This document shows positions 1 to 8,636 of a stretch of 64,000 nt of DNA, piece after piece (positions within the stretch are counted from its first letter, which is position 1; every line of letters starts with the position of its first letter). This stretch comes from Bacillus sp. Marseille-Q3570 (GTDB lineage Bacteria > Bacillota > Bacilli > Bacillales > Fictibacillaceae): positions 62,001 to 126,000 of the forward strand of contig NZ_CAMGYZ010000009.1 in assembly GCF_946151055.1 (NCBI RefSeq). The letters are read 5' to 3'. Position numbers and translations under genes: made by a program. Below the pieces are notes generated by a model. That model saw only the letters and a list, made by a program, of their open reading frames with translations. It had not been told where the DNA came from and did no database searches.

Positions 1-1251
1 AACATCCTCGCGGCCAGGAGTCATCAGATTGAATTTACGGATCGCAAATCTGAATCCGAAATAATAGATGACTGCGAACACAAGACCGACTGGGATTACA
101 AGCCACCAGTTTGTTTGCGGATTGATGACTCCGAACAGGATGAAGTCGATGAGACCTCCTGAGAAAGTCATTCCGATTTTAACATCTAACAAATGCATTG
201 TCATAAAGGATAGTCCAGCAAAAATCGTATGGATTCCAAATAATACTGGCGCTACGAACAAGAATGAAAACTCGATCGGTTCTGTTATACCCGTCAAGAA
301 TGATGTTAAGGCTGCTGAAGCCATTATACCAGCAACAACCTTTTTACGCTCAGCTCGTGCTTCATGATAAATCGCAAGAGCCGCTGCCGGTAACCCGAAC
401 ATCATGAATGGGAATTTACCTGTCATGAATGTTCCGGCAGTCAAGTTTTGCACACCATCTTTAATTTGTTCGAAGAAGATCCGTTGGTCTCCTCGCACGA
501 GATTACCCGCTTCGTTCGTATATGACCCGAATTCAAACCAGAACGGTGCATAAAAGATATGGTGCAGCCCGAATGGAATCAATGCACGTTCAATGACACC
601 GAAAACAAATGCTGAGAATGTTAGATTTGCATGGACCATATTCTCAGAAAATGCATTCAAGCCATCCTGAACCGGCGGCCAGATGAATGTCAAAATGACA
701 CCGAGAACGACTGCACTTGCCGCTGTCGCAATTGGCACGAATCGCTTCCCTGCGAAAAATCCTAAGTAAGATGGTAAATCAATGTTATAAAACTTATTAT
801 ACATGTAGGCAGCTACGATACCGAGTATGATCCCGCCAAAAACACCTGTTTGTAAAGTAGGGATACCTAATACTAGCGCAAATGCCGGATCGGCGTTTTC
901 ACCAGTTACATCAGCAATTTCAAGCCCCTGGATGACGCTCATCGTGGCATTCATGATCAAGAATCCGACAGTGGCAGCAAGTCCTGCTACACCGTCACCG
1001 CCCGCTAAACCTATGGCGACACCAACCGCAAAGAGTAATGCGAGGTTATCAAAAATGATCCCTCCGGCTCTTTCCATGACTGCGGCAATCATTTCGATCA
1101 CGGCATTATCAAGAAAAGGTGCCATTTCCAATAAAGTCGGGTTTTGCAATGCATTACCAAACGCTAGTAAAAGACCTGCTGCTGGTAAAATTGCAACTGG
1201 TAGCATCAATGCTTTACCGACTTTTTGTAAAGTACCAAAAGCCTTTTGCAT
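1..1251 (-). CDS. ptsG: PTS glucose transporter, EIIC portion (partial)
   Basis: Glucose-specific phosphotransferase permease, which imports and phosphorylates glucose at the membrane. The visible 417 codons start [20 protein letters not shown] and form the polytopic EIIC domain, with the conserved ITEPIEFSF stretch typical of the glucose/GlcNAc family near residue 310. The gene runs off the left edge, so the EIIB (and any EIIA) domain is not seen. The start is the ATG at 1249-1251 behind a GGAGG; a nearer ATG is out of frame. The gene lies downstream of glcT and behind a RAT/terminator leader, so it is expected to be glucose-inducible by antitermination. A GlcNAc permease is the main alternative, but the glcT linkage favours glucose. 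Confidence 0.93.
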   Translation of the reverse strand, partial: MQKAFGTLQKVGKALMLPVAILPAAGLLLAFGNALQNPTLLEMAPFLDNAVIEMIAAVMERAGGIIFDNLALLFAVGVAIGLAGGDGVAGLAATVGFLIMNATMSVIQGLEIADVTGENADPAFALVLGIPTLQTGVFGGIILGIVAAYMYNKFYNIDLPSYLGFFAGKRFVPIATAASAVVLGVILTFIWPPVQDGLNAFSENMVHANLTFSAFVFGVIERALIPFGLHHIFYAPFWFEFGSYTNEAGNLVRGDQRIFFEQIKDGVQNLTAGTFMTGKFPFMMFGLPAAALAIYHEARAERKKVVAGIMASAALTSFLTGITEPIEFSFLFVAPVLFGIHTIFAGLSFMTMHLLDVKIGMTFSGGLIDFILFGVINPQTNWWLVIPVGLVFAVIYYFGFRFAIRKFNLMTPGREDV

Positions 1252-1312
1252 TTTTTCATACCTCCATTGTTATTATTGGTCACAATAGCTTAAGAATACG
1301 GTTACAGAATGA

Positions 1313-1421
1313 AAAAAAGACATGAGTAAAAAAGACCAAAATGCACCTAAGGTATATACTACCCCTATTTTGCGCATTTCAATAATCTTCTTTACTCATG
1401 CCTGATCGTATCAGTAACACG
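1313..1421 (-). promoter_or_regulatory. RAT antiterminator / terminator leader of ptsG
   Basis: On the minus strand a RAT-like segment (GTTACTGATACGATCAGGC, about 1399-1420) runs directly into an intrinsic terminator. Its arms are CATGAGTAAAGAAGA and TCTTTTTTACTCATG (1386-1400 and 1321-1335, one G·U pair) followed by a T-run. Overlap of the RAT with the base of the terminator is the known arrangement for GlcT control of B. subtilis ptsG: GlcT binding stabilises the RAT hairpin and prevents termination. This is seen directly; the function follows from the family. Confidence 0.88.
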
Positions 1422-1440
1422 TAAAGTGTTTATTCTAATT

Positions 1441-2280
1441 CTATTGTGGTGAAAGCCTTTGCAAATGCATTGTTAAGTATACCGCTTCTGCATCTGAAAC
1501 GTTCTTGCCGATCTTATGTTGCATGACTTTCATCAGCTTCCATGCAAGATTGTAGCATATAGGGTACTCTTCTTTCAACACTTTTGCTAGTTTATCCTGG
1601 TTACCAACTTGTTCCTCATGCTCGATACGATCGATTCCGTGTCTTAAATGTTGAATGAGCCTTAAATAATCAATACTCGAGCGATCAATTGATATATCCA
1701 ATTGTTGTTCGATAATATGAATTAACGTGTTGATCAGTTGAGAGTAACTGTTCAACTTAGAAACGGACCGATTAGTGGCTGCACTGTGAAGGTGAAGCGC
1801 TATGAAACCAATTTCTCCTTCTGGAAGATGAACTCCTGTTTCTTCTTCTATCAAACTAACCACATCTTTAGCAACCGCGTATTCTTTCGGGTAAAGCAGC
1901 TCTGTTTCTTTTGAAAAAGGATTGACGATATCGATTCCTTGTTGGATCCGTTTGATGGCAAAAGCGATGTGATCCGTCAAAGCGATATGGATATGTTCAT
2001 TGAACTTGACTCCTAATTGATTCTCACTGTAAAAAATCACTTCATTCATGACCAATATGAATGATTCATCGACCTGAGACAGTAATTGCTTATACTGGTG
2101 TTGTTCTTCGACATCATTCAAAATGTATAACTTGTCCACACTTGGACCATCAAGAATATCATCCTTTTTTTTAGAAAAACCGATTCCGTTGCCGATCAAT
2201 ACAACTTCTAGATGATTGGAATCACGTGCAATGACAACGTTATTGTTTAAAACTTTTAAAATTGTATACTGCCTATCCAT
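1441..2280 (-). CDS. glcT: Transcription antiterminator GlcT (BglG/SacY family)
   Basis: RNA-binding antiterminator controlling ptsG. The N-terminal co-antiterminator domain (MDRQYTILKVLNNNVVIA, about residues 1-60) is followed by two PRD domains with conserved histidines, for example EHIHIALTDH in PRD1, and IALHLHSAA and YLTMHLQ in PRD2; the latter are phosphorylation targets of the PTS. Length is 279 aa, normal for GlcT. An upstream in-frame ATG exists at 2301, but the GAGAGG ribosome site fits the ATG at 2278-2280. The gene sits just upstream of ptsG, as in B. subtilis, though gerE rather than ykw genes lies on its other side. Confidence 0.92.
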   Translation of the reverse strand: MDRQYTILKVLNNNVVIARDSNHLEVVLIGNGIGFSKKKDDILDGPSVDKLYILNDVEEQHQYKQLLSQVDESFILVMNEVIFYSENQLGVKFNEHIHIALTDHIAFAIKRIQQGIDIVNPFSKETELLYPKEYAVAKDVVSLIEEETGVHLPEGEIGFIALHLHSAATNRSVSKLNSYSQLINTLIHIIEQQLDISIDRSSIDYLRLIQHLRHGIDRIEHEEQVGNQDKLAKVLKEEYPICYNLAWKLMKVMQHKIGKNVSDAEAVYLTMHLQRLSPQ

Positions 2281-2325
2281 GCACCGCCATCCTCTCATCA
2301 TTTTACATCATAATCAAACGACAAC

Positions 2326-2354
2326 ATCATACCTAAACGCACACGCACCGTCAA
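2326..2354 (-). promoter_or_regulatory. Sigma-A promoter of glcT
   Basis: On the minus strand: TTGACG (2349-2354), a 17-bp spacer, then TATGAT (2326-2331). The expected transcription start lies about 40 nt upstream of the glcT ATG. Read by eye from the consensus. Confidence 0.65.
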
Positions 2355-2439
2355 TAGTTATTATAACAGTCTTACTATTTTGTTCTAGTCCATTTAATGC
2401 CAGCTTTTTCTGAAACACAGCTTTAATTTTAAAAAGCAA

Positions 2440-2885
2440 AGGCTATTTTCGTAAACTTTGTTGCTTTTGCACTTAAAGAAAGTAAAAAATACTTTCTTCA
2501 GTATAAGGGCAACTAAGGCTCGACCTACAAAGCCGCCAAGTTTTCTTTAAAAGGCGTTGATTTCCGCTCCAGGATGCTCGCTTTCCGCGGGGCGTGCGGT
2601 GAGCCCACTCGTCGCCTTGCGATCCTTTTCAAGGAAGCATTTTGTGCTCCTGCGTCTACAAGAAAGTCCTGTCGAAGCGAGCTTCCTCGTCGCATGCCTT
2701 GCGAGGAGATTATTCAGGTAGTAGGAACGCTGATCCCGCAGGACAAGGAAAGCTTCGGCAGCGTTATATCGCACGAAGAAAATGCGATTTTCATTTTCGA
2801 GGAGTCTCGCACCTGGCTCTCCAATCAACTTGCACAAGGTGAGTTTTTAAAAATGACTCGATAACAACAATCTTTTAGAAAAGAG
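2440..2885 (+). repeat. Repeat family A, copy A1 (GC-rich mosaic element, with a B copy inside)
   Basis: This fills most of the gap between glcT and gerE. It starts with TTCGTAAACTTTGTTGC, is interrupted by a family-B element (2472-2545), then carries the GC-rich block GCTCGCTTTCCGCGGGGC and a CGCACGAAGAAAATGCG hairpin. It ends near TCTTTTAGAAAAGAGCC. The two ends are imperfect inverted repeats of each other. Related copies lie at 24541, 17200, 33376, 49335 and 58636. Open frames on both strands here are shadows of this repeat. Confidence 0.8.
2472..2545 (+). repeat. Repeat family B, copy B1
   Basis: A perfect 9-bp hairpin AAGAAAGTA/TACTTTCTT (2476-2498) is followed by the conserved core CAGTATAAGGGCAACTA and a second short stem. 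This is the only B copy in the window whose core reads on the plus strand; it is nested inside repeat A1. Confidence 0.75.
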
Positions 2886-2892
2886 CCAAAGC

Positions 2893-2926
2893 AAAAAAAG
2901 AGCGGCTTTCATTTTTGAAAGCCGCA
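2893..2926 (-). terminator. gerE terminator
   Basis: Minus-strand stem GCGGCTTTC/GAAAGCCGC (2917-2925 and 2902-2910) with a 6-nt loop, followed by TCTTTTTTT, immediately after the gerE stop. Confidence 0.85.
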
Positions 2927-2931
2927 AACCT

Positions 2932-3156
2932 CTAAATTTCCAACTCGCCAAGCCGCAATAGCTCGACGACAGCCTGGGAGCGCCCCTTGACACCTAGCTT
3001 CTGCATCGTATTGGAAATGTGATTCCGAACAGTTTTTTCACTTATAAAAAGTTGTTCAGCAATCTCCCTGGTCGTCTTGTCTTGAACAAGAAGTTCGAAT
3101 ACTTCTCTCTCCCTTTTTGTAAGTAGAGGCTTCGGTCGGTAGTGTTTATCTTTCAA
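2932..3156 (-). CDS. gerE: Spore germination transcription factor GerE
   Basis: A 74-aa, stand-alone LuxR-type HTH DNA-binding protein that acts late in the mother cell with sigma-K to switch coat-gene expression. The whole protein is the HTH domain: LTKREREVFELLVQDKTTRE then IAEQLFISEKTVRNHISN, ending KGRSQAVVELLRLGEL. Length and sequence match the B. subtilis protein. An AAGGAGGGG ribosome site lies just upstream. The neighbour ysmA is conserved in synteny; glcT on the other side is a local rearrangement. Confidence 0.96.
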   Translation of the reverse strand: MKDKHYRPKPLLTKREREVFELLVQDKTTREIAEQLFISEKTVRNHISNTMQKLGVKGRSQAVVELLRLGELEI

Positions 3157-3223
3157 TGAATTTCACCCCTCCTTGCATGGGCTAACGAGCTGCGTTTCAT
3201 GCAGAAAAGATATTTAGTCAACA

Positions 3224-3252
3224 TATCATATGAAGGGATGAAATTGGTCGTG
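3224..3252 (-). promoter_or_regulatory. Candidate sigma-K promoter of gerE
   Basis: On the minus strand a CATATGATA (3224-3232) fits the sigma-K -10 form CATANNNTA, with CACG 16 bp upstream (3249-3252) fitting the short sigma-K -35. gerE is sigma-K dependent in B. subtilis, so position and form agree, but the motif is short. Confidence 0.45.
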
Positions 3253-3287
3253 ACTTGACATATTCAAAAATAATTGAAAACAGAGGT

Positions 3288-3743
3288 TTATTTTTGCATA
3301 TTCTTCATGCGATCAACCATACTAACAGTCCATTTTTCAGGAGCACCTTTATGTTTATCGATATGGACGATACGTCCCCGCCCTACCAAAACAGGGTTTT
3401 CTTCTGAATTCTCTGCTAAATAATGCAGATCGATCGAGGTAGTTCCAATATAGGCGATCTTCACAAAGATTTTCAGCGTTTCATCAAAAAGAACTTGTTC
3501 CAGGTAATTACATTGAAGATCCGCAACGACCGGGATTGTCTTGCTATCCGGTTTATTCCACTCTTGCATGAATCCAAGTTCCTTGAAAAGCCGGATTCGT
3601 GCATCCTCAAAATAAACAAATGGAATTGTATTATTCAAATGGTTGAATGGATCGACTTCAGAAAATCGGACCTCGACTGTCGTATAAAAGTGAAAACCTC
3701 TCCTCCAGCTCTCCCAATCCTGAATATAATCTATACCTTTCAT
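3288..3743 (-). CDS. ysmA: Acyl-CoA thioesterase, hot-dog fold (YsmA-like)
   Basis: A 151-aa hot-dog protein of the 4-hydroxybenzoyl-CoA thioesterase type, predicted to hydrolyse acyl-CoA thioesters in the cytoplasm; the substrate is unknown. The segment VEVRFSEVDPFNHLNN near residues 23-38 carries the acidic residue and N/H pattern of the family active site. The start at 3741-3743 is preceded by AAGGAGGG at the right distance; a longer frame start at 3788 has no such site and runs into repeat sequence. It lies immediately upstream of gerE, as in B. subtilis. Confidence 0.85.
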   Translation of the reverse strand: MKGIDYIQDWESWRRGFHFYTTVEVRFSEVDPFNHLNNTIPFVYFEDARIRLFKELGFMQEWNKPDSKTIPVVADLQCNYLEQVLFDETLKIFVKIAYIGTTSIDLHYLAENSEENPVLVGRGRIVHIDKHKGAPEKWTVSMVDRMKNMQK

Positions 3744-3782
3744 ATTTCCCTCCTTGCTGATGTATTTAAAGTATCTTGGTAA

Positions 3783-3828
3783 TGCCAAGCCTTAGCGCAG
3801 GCTGAGCCTGGTTGCCCTTATATTGAGA
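3783..3828 (-). repeat. Repeat family B, copy B2 (5'-truncated)
   Basis: Minus-strand CTCAATATAAGGGCAACCA core followed by GGCTCAGCCTGCGCTAAGGC, 40-85 nt upstream of the ysmA start. The first hairpin is missing and is replaced by the adjoining family-C element. Confidence 0.75.
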
Positions 3829-3997
3829 GGGTGGGACAAATGAACTTTGTTCAATAGAAATTCCGAACAATTTGTCCGGGTTTTCTTTATTGAGCAATAA
3901 ATGAAAGTTCCGCTTCGCCAACATCCTTCGCTTTTCGTCTTTCATTCTATCCATTATATTTTATTGTTCGTCTTCTCAGCTGGCAGTTATAGTTTTA
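3822..3997 (+). repeat. Repeat family C, copy C1
   Basis: A segment from GTGGGACAAATGAAC to about GGCAGTTATAGTTTT. It is the inverted counterpart of 49424-49690: shared words include GGGACAAATGAA, GAGCAATAAATGAA, CAACATCCTTCGCTTT and TTTATTGTTCGTCTT. It lacks the roughly 90-bp GC-rich block that the other copy carries between CGCTTT and CGTCTTT. Together with B2 it fills the gap between ysmA and the sdhB terminator region. Confidence 0.75.
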
Positions 3998-4015
3998 TCC
4001 AATTCTCTTTAAATG

Positions 4016-4087
4016 AAAAAATGAATACCTATTCATTTTTTCGTGATAAACGAGGACTGACTCTATTAGCCAGTCCTCATATCGTTT
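4016..4087 (-). terminator. Terminator hairpins after sdhB
   Basis: Two inverted repeats follow the sdhB stop on the minus strand. One has 11-bp arms AGCCAGTCCTC/GAGGACTGACT (4068-4078 and 4052-4062, one G·U pair). The other is an AAAAAATGAATA/TATTCATTTTTT palindrome (4016-4041) ending in a T-run. The second looks like the actual termination point. Confidence 0.6.
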
Positions 4088-4101
4088 ATCGTAAACAACG
4101 A

Positions 4102-4863
4102 TTATTGTGCATCGGATCCAAAGAAATTTCGGAAAGATTGCAATGATGTATCACGGTTCAATGCGGCAATCGAAGTCGTCAAAGGAATTCCTTTCGGACA
4201 TGATTGGACACAGTTCTGAGAGTTCCCGCAATTTGCGAGTCCTCCATCGCCCATTAGTGCATTCAGTCGTTCTGCTTTATTCATTTCTCCGGTCGGATGT
4301 GCGTTGAACAAACGAACTTGAGAAAGTGCAGCAGGACCGATGAACTCAGATTTATCATTGACATTCGGACATGCTTCTAAACAAACTCCACAGGTCATAC
4401 ATTTTGACAATTCGTATGACCATTGACGCTTGCTTTCCGGCATACGAGGTCCAGGTCCAAGATCGTATGTGCCATCGATCGGGATCCAAGCTTTCACTTT
4501 TTTCAACGCATCGAACATGCGGCTGCGGTCGACTTGAAGGTCACGTACTACCGGGAAGGTTGCCATCGGCTCTAGACGGATCGGCTGTTCCAATTGGTCA
4601 ACCAGTGCCGTACAAGATTGACGCGGTTTTCCGTTGATCACCATAGAACAAGCTCCACATACTTCTTCAAGGCATCCCATTTCCCATGTCACTGGTGTCG
4701 TGTTTTCACCTTTACTATTCACAGGATTCCGGCGGATTTCCATTAAAGCCGAAATCACATTCATGTTCGCACGATAAGGGATCTCGAATTTTTCATCATA
4801 AGCTGCAGAATCAGGGTTATCCTGACGCTTGATAATAAATTGAATCATTTTTCCTTCAGCCAT
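4102..4863 (-). CDS. sdhB: Succinate dehydrogenase iron-sulfur subunit
   Basis: Electron-transfer subunit of respiratory complex II, 253 aa. The [2Fe-2S] ligands are C64, C69, C72 and C84 (GCLEEVCGACSMVINGKPRQ). The C-terminal half carries CMTCGVCLEACPN and NCVQSCPKGIP for the [4Fe-4S] and [3Fe-4S] centres. It is close to B. subtilis SdhB throughout. The start lies 5 bp after the sdhA stop, so it is the last gene of sdhCAB. Confidence 0.97.
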   Translation of the reverse strand: MAEGKMIQFIIKRQDNPDSAAYDEKFEIPYRANMNVISALMEIRRNPVNSKGENTTPVTWEMGCLEEVCGACSMVINGKPRQSCTALVDQLEQPIRLEPMATFPVVRDLQVDRSRMFDALKKVKAWIPIDGTYDLGPGPRMPESKRQWSYELSKCMTCGVCLEACPNVNDKSEFIGPAALSQVRLFNAHPTGEMNKAERLNALMGDGGLANCGNSQNCVQSCPKGIPLTTSIAALNRDTSLQSFRNFFGSDAQ

Positions 4864-4868
4864 GATTA

Positions 4869-6629
4869 TTATTTCTCTCCCTTCTTCTTAGAGTAGTCAC
4901 GCTTACGTGGTTTGATGAGAGAAGTATCAACTTCTTCATATTCGAAGTCTGGACCATTCTTCTCTGGATTAAAGATTGCTTTGGTCGTCTTCAACCATTC
5001 TTCATCGTTACGGTCAGGGAAGTCAGGTTTATAATGAGCTCCACGGCTTTCGTTACGGTTCAATGCACCGAGAGTGACAACACGTGCTAATTGTAGCATG
5101 TGCCATAATTGACGCGTAAATGAAACACCCTGATTGCTCCACTTCGATGTATCATTGATGTTGATATCCTTGTAACGCTCCATCAACTCGACAATTTTAT
5201 CGTCTGTTTCTTTCAACTTATCATTGTAACGGACAACGGTCACATTATCTGTCATCCATTCACCGAGCTCTTTATGAAGCTGATAGGCATTTTCCGTACC
5301 ATCCATTTTCATGATCTGCTCAAGGTGATCGGTTTCTTTCTTAACTTGACGCTCGTAAATTTCCTCAGGTATATCCTCGATTGTCTTTTCAAGACCCATA
5401 ACATATTCTGCAGCCTTAGGACCTGCAACCATACCACCGAAAATGGAGGATAGAAGCGAGTTAGCTCCTAAGCGGTTTGCACCATGCTGGGAATAATCAC
5501 ATTCACCTGCTGCAAAGAGACCAGGGATATTCGTCATTTGATCGAAATCAACCCACATACCACCCATTGAATAGTGGACCGCCGGGAAGATTTTCATTGG
5601 AACTTTGCGAGGGTCGTCACCCATGAACTTCTCATAGATTTCGATGATACCACCAAGTTTAATATCAAGTTCTTTAGGATCCTTGTGTGAAAGATCGAGG
5701 TAAACCATGTTCTCACCGTTGATTCCAAGCTTTTGTCGAACACAGACATCAAAGATTTCACGTGTTGCTATATCACGGGGTACCAGGTTCCCATATGCAG
5801 GATATTTTTCTTCAAGGAAGTACCAGGGTTTACCGTCTTTATATGTCCATACCCGTCCACCTTCACCACGAGCAGATTCACTCATTAGACGGAGTTTATC
5901 GTCTCCCGGAATCGCTGTAGGGTGAATTTGGATGAACTCACCATTGGCATAGTGAACACCTTGTTGATAAAGAGCTGAAGCTGCTGAACCAGTATTGATG
6001 ACAGAGTTGGTCGACTTACCGAAAATCACACCAGGTCCGCCAGTAGCCATGATGACAGCATCAGCTTTGAAACTTTGGATTTCAGAAGTCTTCAAGTTTT
6101 GTGCAACGATTCCACGGCATATATTATCATCATCAAGAACCGCTGATTGGAAATCCCAACCTTCATATTTCGTTACAAGCCCTTGTACTTCGTATCGACG
6201 GACCTGCTCATCAAGCGCATATAGTAATTGCTGTCCTGTAGTAGCACCAGCAAATGCTGTACGATGGTGCTGTGTACCGCCGAAACGACGGAAATCCAAT
6301 AATCCTTCAGGTGTACGGTTGAACATGACACCCATACGATCTAATAGATGGATGATACCAGGTGCGGCATCACACATTGCTTTTACAGGAGGTTGGTTTG
6401 CCAGAAAGTCCCCACCATAAACTGTGTCATCAAAATGTTCCCAAGGAGAGTCTCCCTCACCCTTAGTATTTACTGCTCCGTTTATTCCGCCTTGTGCACA
6501 AACGGAGTGAGAACGTTTAACAGGCACGAGTGAGAACAAGTCAACGTGTGTCCCTGCTTCAGCGGATTTGATAGCAGCCATCAAGCCGGCTAGTCCTCCA
6601 CCTACAATTATGATATTACCTTTGCTCAT
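4869..6629 (-). CDS. sdhA: Succinate dehydrogenase flavoprotein subunit
   Basis: Catalytic subunit of complex II, 586 aa, oxidising succinate to fumarate with covalent FAD. The dinucleotide site is IIIVGGGLAGLMAAIKSAEA at residues 6-25. The FAD-linkage region is RSHSVCAQGGINGA, and the catalytic His/Arg region includes HPTAIPGDDK and RLGANSLLSSIFGG. Length equals the Bacillus protein. It lies 13 bp downstream of sdhC and 5 bp upstream of sdhB in a single operon. Confidence 0.97.
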   Translation of the reverse strand: MSKGNIIIVGGGLAGLMAAIKSAEAGTHVDLFSLVPVKRSHSVCAQGGINGAVNTKGEGDSPWEHFDDTVYGGDFLANQPPVKAMCDAAPGIIHLLDRMGVMFNRTPEGLLDFRRFGGTQHHRTAFAGATTGQQLLYALDEQVRRYEVQGLVTKYEGWDFQSAVLDDDNICRGIVAQNLKTSEIQSFKADAVIMATGGPGVIFGKSTNSVINTGSAASALYQQGVHYANGEFIQIHPTAIPGDDKLRLMSESARGEGGRVWTYKDGKPWYFLEEKYPAYGNLVPRDIATREIFDVCVRQKLGINGENMVYLDLSHKDPKELDIKLGGIIEIYEKFMGDDPRKVPMKIFPAVHYSMGGMWVDFDQMTNIPGLFAAGECDYSQHGANRLGANSLLSSIFGGMVAGPKAAEYVMGLEKTIEDIPEEIYERQVKKETDHLEQIMKMDGTENAYQLHKELGEWMTDNVTVVRYNDKLKETDDKIVELMERYKDININDTSKWSNQGVSFTRQLWHMLQLARVVTLGALNRNESRGAHYKPDFPDRNDEEWLKTTKAIFNPEKNGPDFEYEEVDTSLIKPRKRDYSKKKGEK

Positions 6630-6642
6630 CGTGACTCACTCC

Positions 6643-7293
6643 TTATAGAATTGGTAGGTTTGATGCAAAAGCAAACCATTCTGGATTTACAAATGCAAAA
6701 ATGGATCGTATTCCAACGATTGAAACTGCAAAGAAAATTCCGATTGTTACATACGTTGCGATCTTTTGGGAACGTGGCGATTGGACAATTCCCCAGCTTA
6801 CAAGGAAGGACCATAGTCCATTTGAGAAGTGAAAAATCGTTGAAATTACGCCAACAATATAAAATCCAATCATGAAAGGATTATCGAGAATCTCTTCCAT
6901 CATTGAAAAGTTGACTTTCGCCCCAAATGCAGCTTGTACACGTGTTTCCCATACGTGCCAAGAAATGAAAATAAGCGTGATAATTCCCGTTACACGCTGC
7001 AACAGGAACATCCAGTTACGGAAGTACCCGTAGCGGCTTACGTTGTTACGAGCTTGGAACGTTATGTACAATCCGAAAACAGCATGGAAAATGATCGGTA
7101 AAAAGATGATGAAAATTTCAAGGAAATAACGGAATGGAAGTGTCTCCATAAAGTGTGCTGCAGCATCGAATGATTCACGACCTCTTGTCGCGAAGTGGTT
7201 TACTGTCAAGTGTTGAATCAGATATAAACCAATTGGTATAACACCAAGTAACGAATGTAGTCTTCTTAAAGCAAAATCTCTAGTGTCAGCCAT
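6643..7293 (-). CDS. sdhC: Succinate dehydrogenase cytochrome b558 subunit
   Basis: Membrane anchor of complex II that binds two haems and passes electrons to menaquinone; 216 aa with five hydrophobic spans. Candidate haem ligands are visible: H28 (LIQHLTVNH), a His in the second span (PIIFHAVFGLY), one in the third (FISWHVWETR) and one in the fourth (TIFHFSNGLW), which is the di-haem pattern of the Bacillus family. A GAAGGGGG ribosome site and a strong promoter precede it. Confidence 0.96.
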   Translation of the reverse strand: MADTRDFALRRLHSLLGVIPIGLYLIQHLTVNHFATRGRESFDAAAHFMETLPFRYFLEIFIIFLPIIFHAVFGLYITFQARNNVSRYGYFRNWMFLLQRVTGIITLIFISWHVWETRVQAAFGAKVNFSMMEEILDNPFMIGFYIVGVISTIFHFSNGLWSFLVSWGIVQSPRSQKIATYVTIGIFFAVSIVGIRSIFAFVNPEWFAFASNLPIL

Positions 7294-7416
7294 ATCTGTG
7301 CCCCCTTCTAAATAAGTGTTGCCGCTGCAAAATCAATACATTTTTGAATACCCGATCATACGTTCAGAAATACTGTTATCCGAAGACAAGCTCCGACAAG
7401 AATTGATAACATGTCT

Positions 7417-7445
7417 ATTGTACTCCCATCATATAGGACCGTCAA
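7417..7445 (-). promoter_or_regulatory. Sigma-A promoter of sdhCAB
   Basis: Minus-strand TTGACG (7440-7445), 17-bp spacer, TACAAT (7417-7422), giving an approximately 115-nt leader before sdhC. Confidence 0.75.
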
Positions 7446-7770
7446 GAAAACGAATACATCCGATTTTAGAAATATCTAGAAGGTGAAAACCTAATGCTGT
7501 TCACTTTGAATGTTCATTCAGAATATAGAAATTCGCTCCTTTTCCGTGGGTTTACGAAAGGCGGAAGCGAGAACAGATGCGCTTTAAAAGGTCACTGGAA
7601 AACTGACCAGAAGGCACGAACTAAACATAGTCTCACATTTAAGATGTAAGACAACGTGTTGCCGTTGCAAAAAGTTTAAGTGATCCAAGTTATTTGTCGA
7701 TGGTCTAGACAGCTTTTATGTCTTAGCCTAATTCCGCTCGTTCATCCTTGAAACAAATTACCCCTACACA
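7446..7770. other. Intergenic stretch, no gene seen
   Basis: AT-rich sequence between the divergent sdhC and yslB promoters. It holds a short GC-rich remnant near 7538-7575 (TTTTCCGTGGGTTTACGAAA then GGCGGAAGCGAG) but no credible reading frame, RNA gene or terminator. Confidence 0.5.
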
Positions 7771-7955
7771 TTAACGGATACTGGAAGCCTTATTTGACCA
7801 AAACAATAGGATAATACTACTCTAACGGACACCAGGACCCTATTCTGCAAATATCATAGAAATTCAGCTGCTTTTTTCACAAATAGCGGTTGTGGTGTCC
7901 GTTAAACTTCAGATACACTTCATTTTGATACAAATAACGGCTCTGGTGTCCGTTA
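7771..7955. repeat. Repeat family D, copy D1 (four-arm palindrome)
   Basis: Two direct units beginning TAACGGA(C/T)AC at 7772 and 7824 are followed by two inverted units ending GTGTCCGTTA at 7916 and 7955. The element can therefore fold as nested hairpins. Copies lie at 23169, 35194 and 38781. It lies between the divergent sdhC and yslB promoters. Confidence 0.8.
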
Positions 7956-8077
7956 TCTGAATAACATGCTGCTTGAACTTACCTGCCACGTTTAGTTTTC
8001 CCAAAATAGACGACTTCATTATCTAGATCATCCATTATATCAATTTAGCCCATTACCGTGAAAGTTAAAGTCGCCCT

Positions 8078-8105
8078 TTGTCATTCATCTTAAAGATAGT
8101 ATAAT
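8078..8105 (+). promoter_or_regulatory. Sigma-A promoter of yslB
   Basis: TTGTCA (8078-8083), 16-bp spacer, TATAAT (8100-8105), about 25 nt ahead of the ribosome site. Confidence 0.7.
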
Positions 8106-8138
8106 AAAATAATATGAGTGAAGGAGAGGGGAATACAT

Positions 8139-8612
8139 ATGAAAAAAGACAATGATGTCCTTCCAGAACCGACGAACGAAACAGAGGGTTACTTATTCGG
8201 GTATGAATTGATGAGGGATGTACTGTTGCCTGAATTATTAGGTAAAGAAGATCATAGTCTACTATACTGGGCTGGGCGGACACTTGCACGCAAATATCCT
8301 ATGGATACTACTGAGGAACTGATACAATTTTTTGCTGCAGCCAACTTTGGAGAACTTCAATTAAAAGAAGAAACTTCCAAAACGATCACTTTCGAGTTAA
8401 GCTCTGATCGGATCTCCGAATTGTTGAGAAAACGAATGCACGAAGGATTCCAACTTGAAGCAGGTTTCTTAGCCGAGCATATCCAACGGCAAAAAGATAG
8501 AGTCACTGAATCTTTTGAAGAGATTAAAAGAGGTAAAGAAGACAAAATCATTTTCACTGTACAATGGGATCGTAAAGATGAAATCTCAGACACGAATATG
8601 TCTGAAGTTTAG
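8139..8612 (+). CDS. yslB: DUF2507 protein YslB
   Basis: A 157-aa cytoplasmic protein of unknown function with the V4R/DUF2507-like fold expected for YslB. It has FGYELMRDVLLPELLGKEDH near the N-terminus and FQLEAGFLAEHIQRQKDR in the C-terminal part; no membrane span. The ATG at 8139 is used because a GGAGAGGGG lies 6-8 bp upstream; a GTG at 8118 would overlap that site. It is divergent from sdhC and upstream of it, as in B. subtilis. Confidence 0.85.
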   Translation: MKKDNDVLPEPTNETEGYLFGYELMRDVLLPELLGKEDHSLLYWAGRTLARKYPMDTTEELIQFFAAANFGELQLKEETSKTITFELSSDRISELLRKRMHEGFQLEAGFLAEHIQRQKDRVTESFEEIKRGKEDKIIFTVQWDRKDEISDTNMSEV

Positions 8613-8636
8613 TTGAATAAAAGACGATACATATAA

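Noticed and set aside
827-1288. 153-codon plus-strand frame
   Set aside because: Antisense to ptsG; low-complexity Ala/Pro/Ser composition typical of a shadow frame, and no ribosome site.
2547-2864. Overlapping 96-codon frames on both strands between glcT and gerE
   Set aside because: Both lie inside the GC-rich repeat A1, and the same peptide words recur in other repeat copies; no family match or ribosome site.
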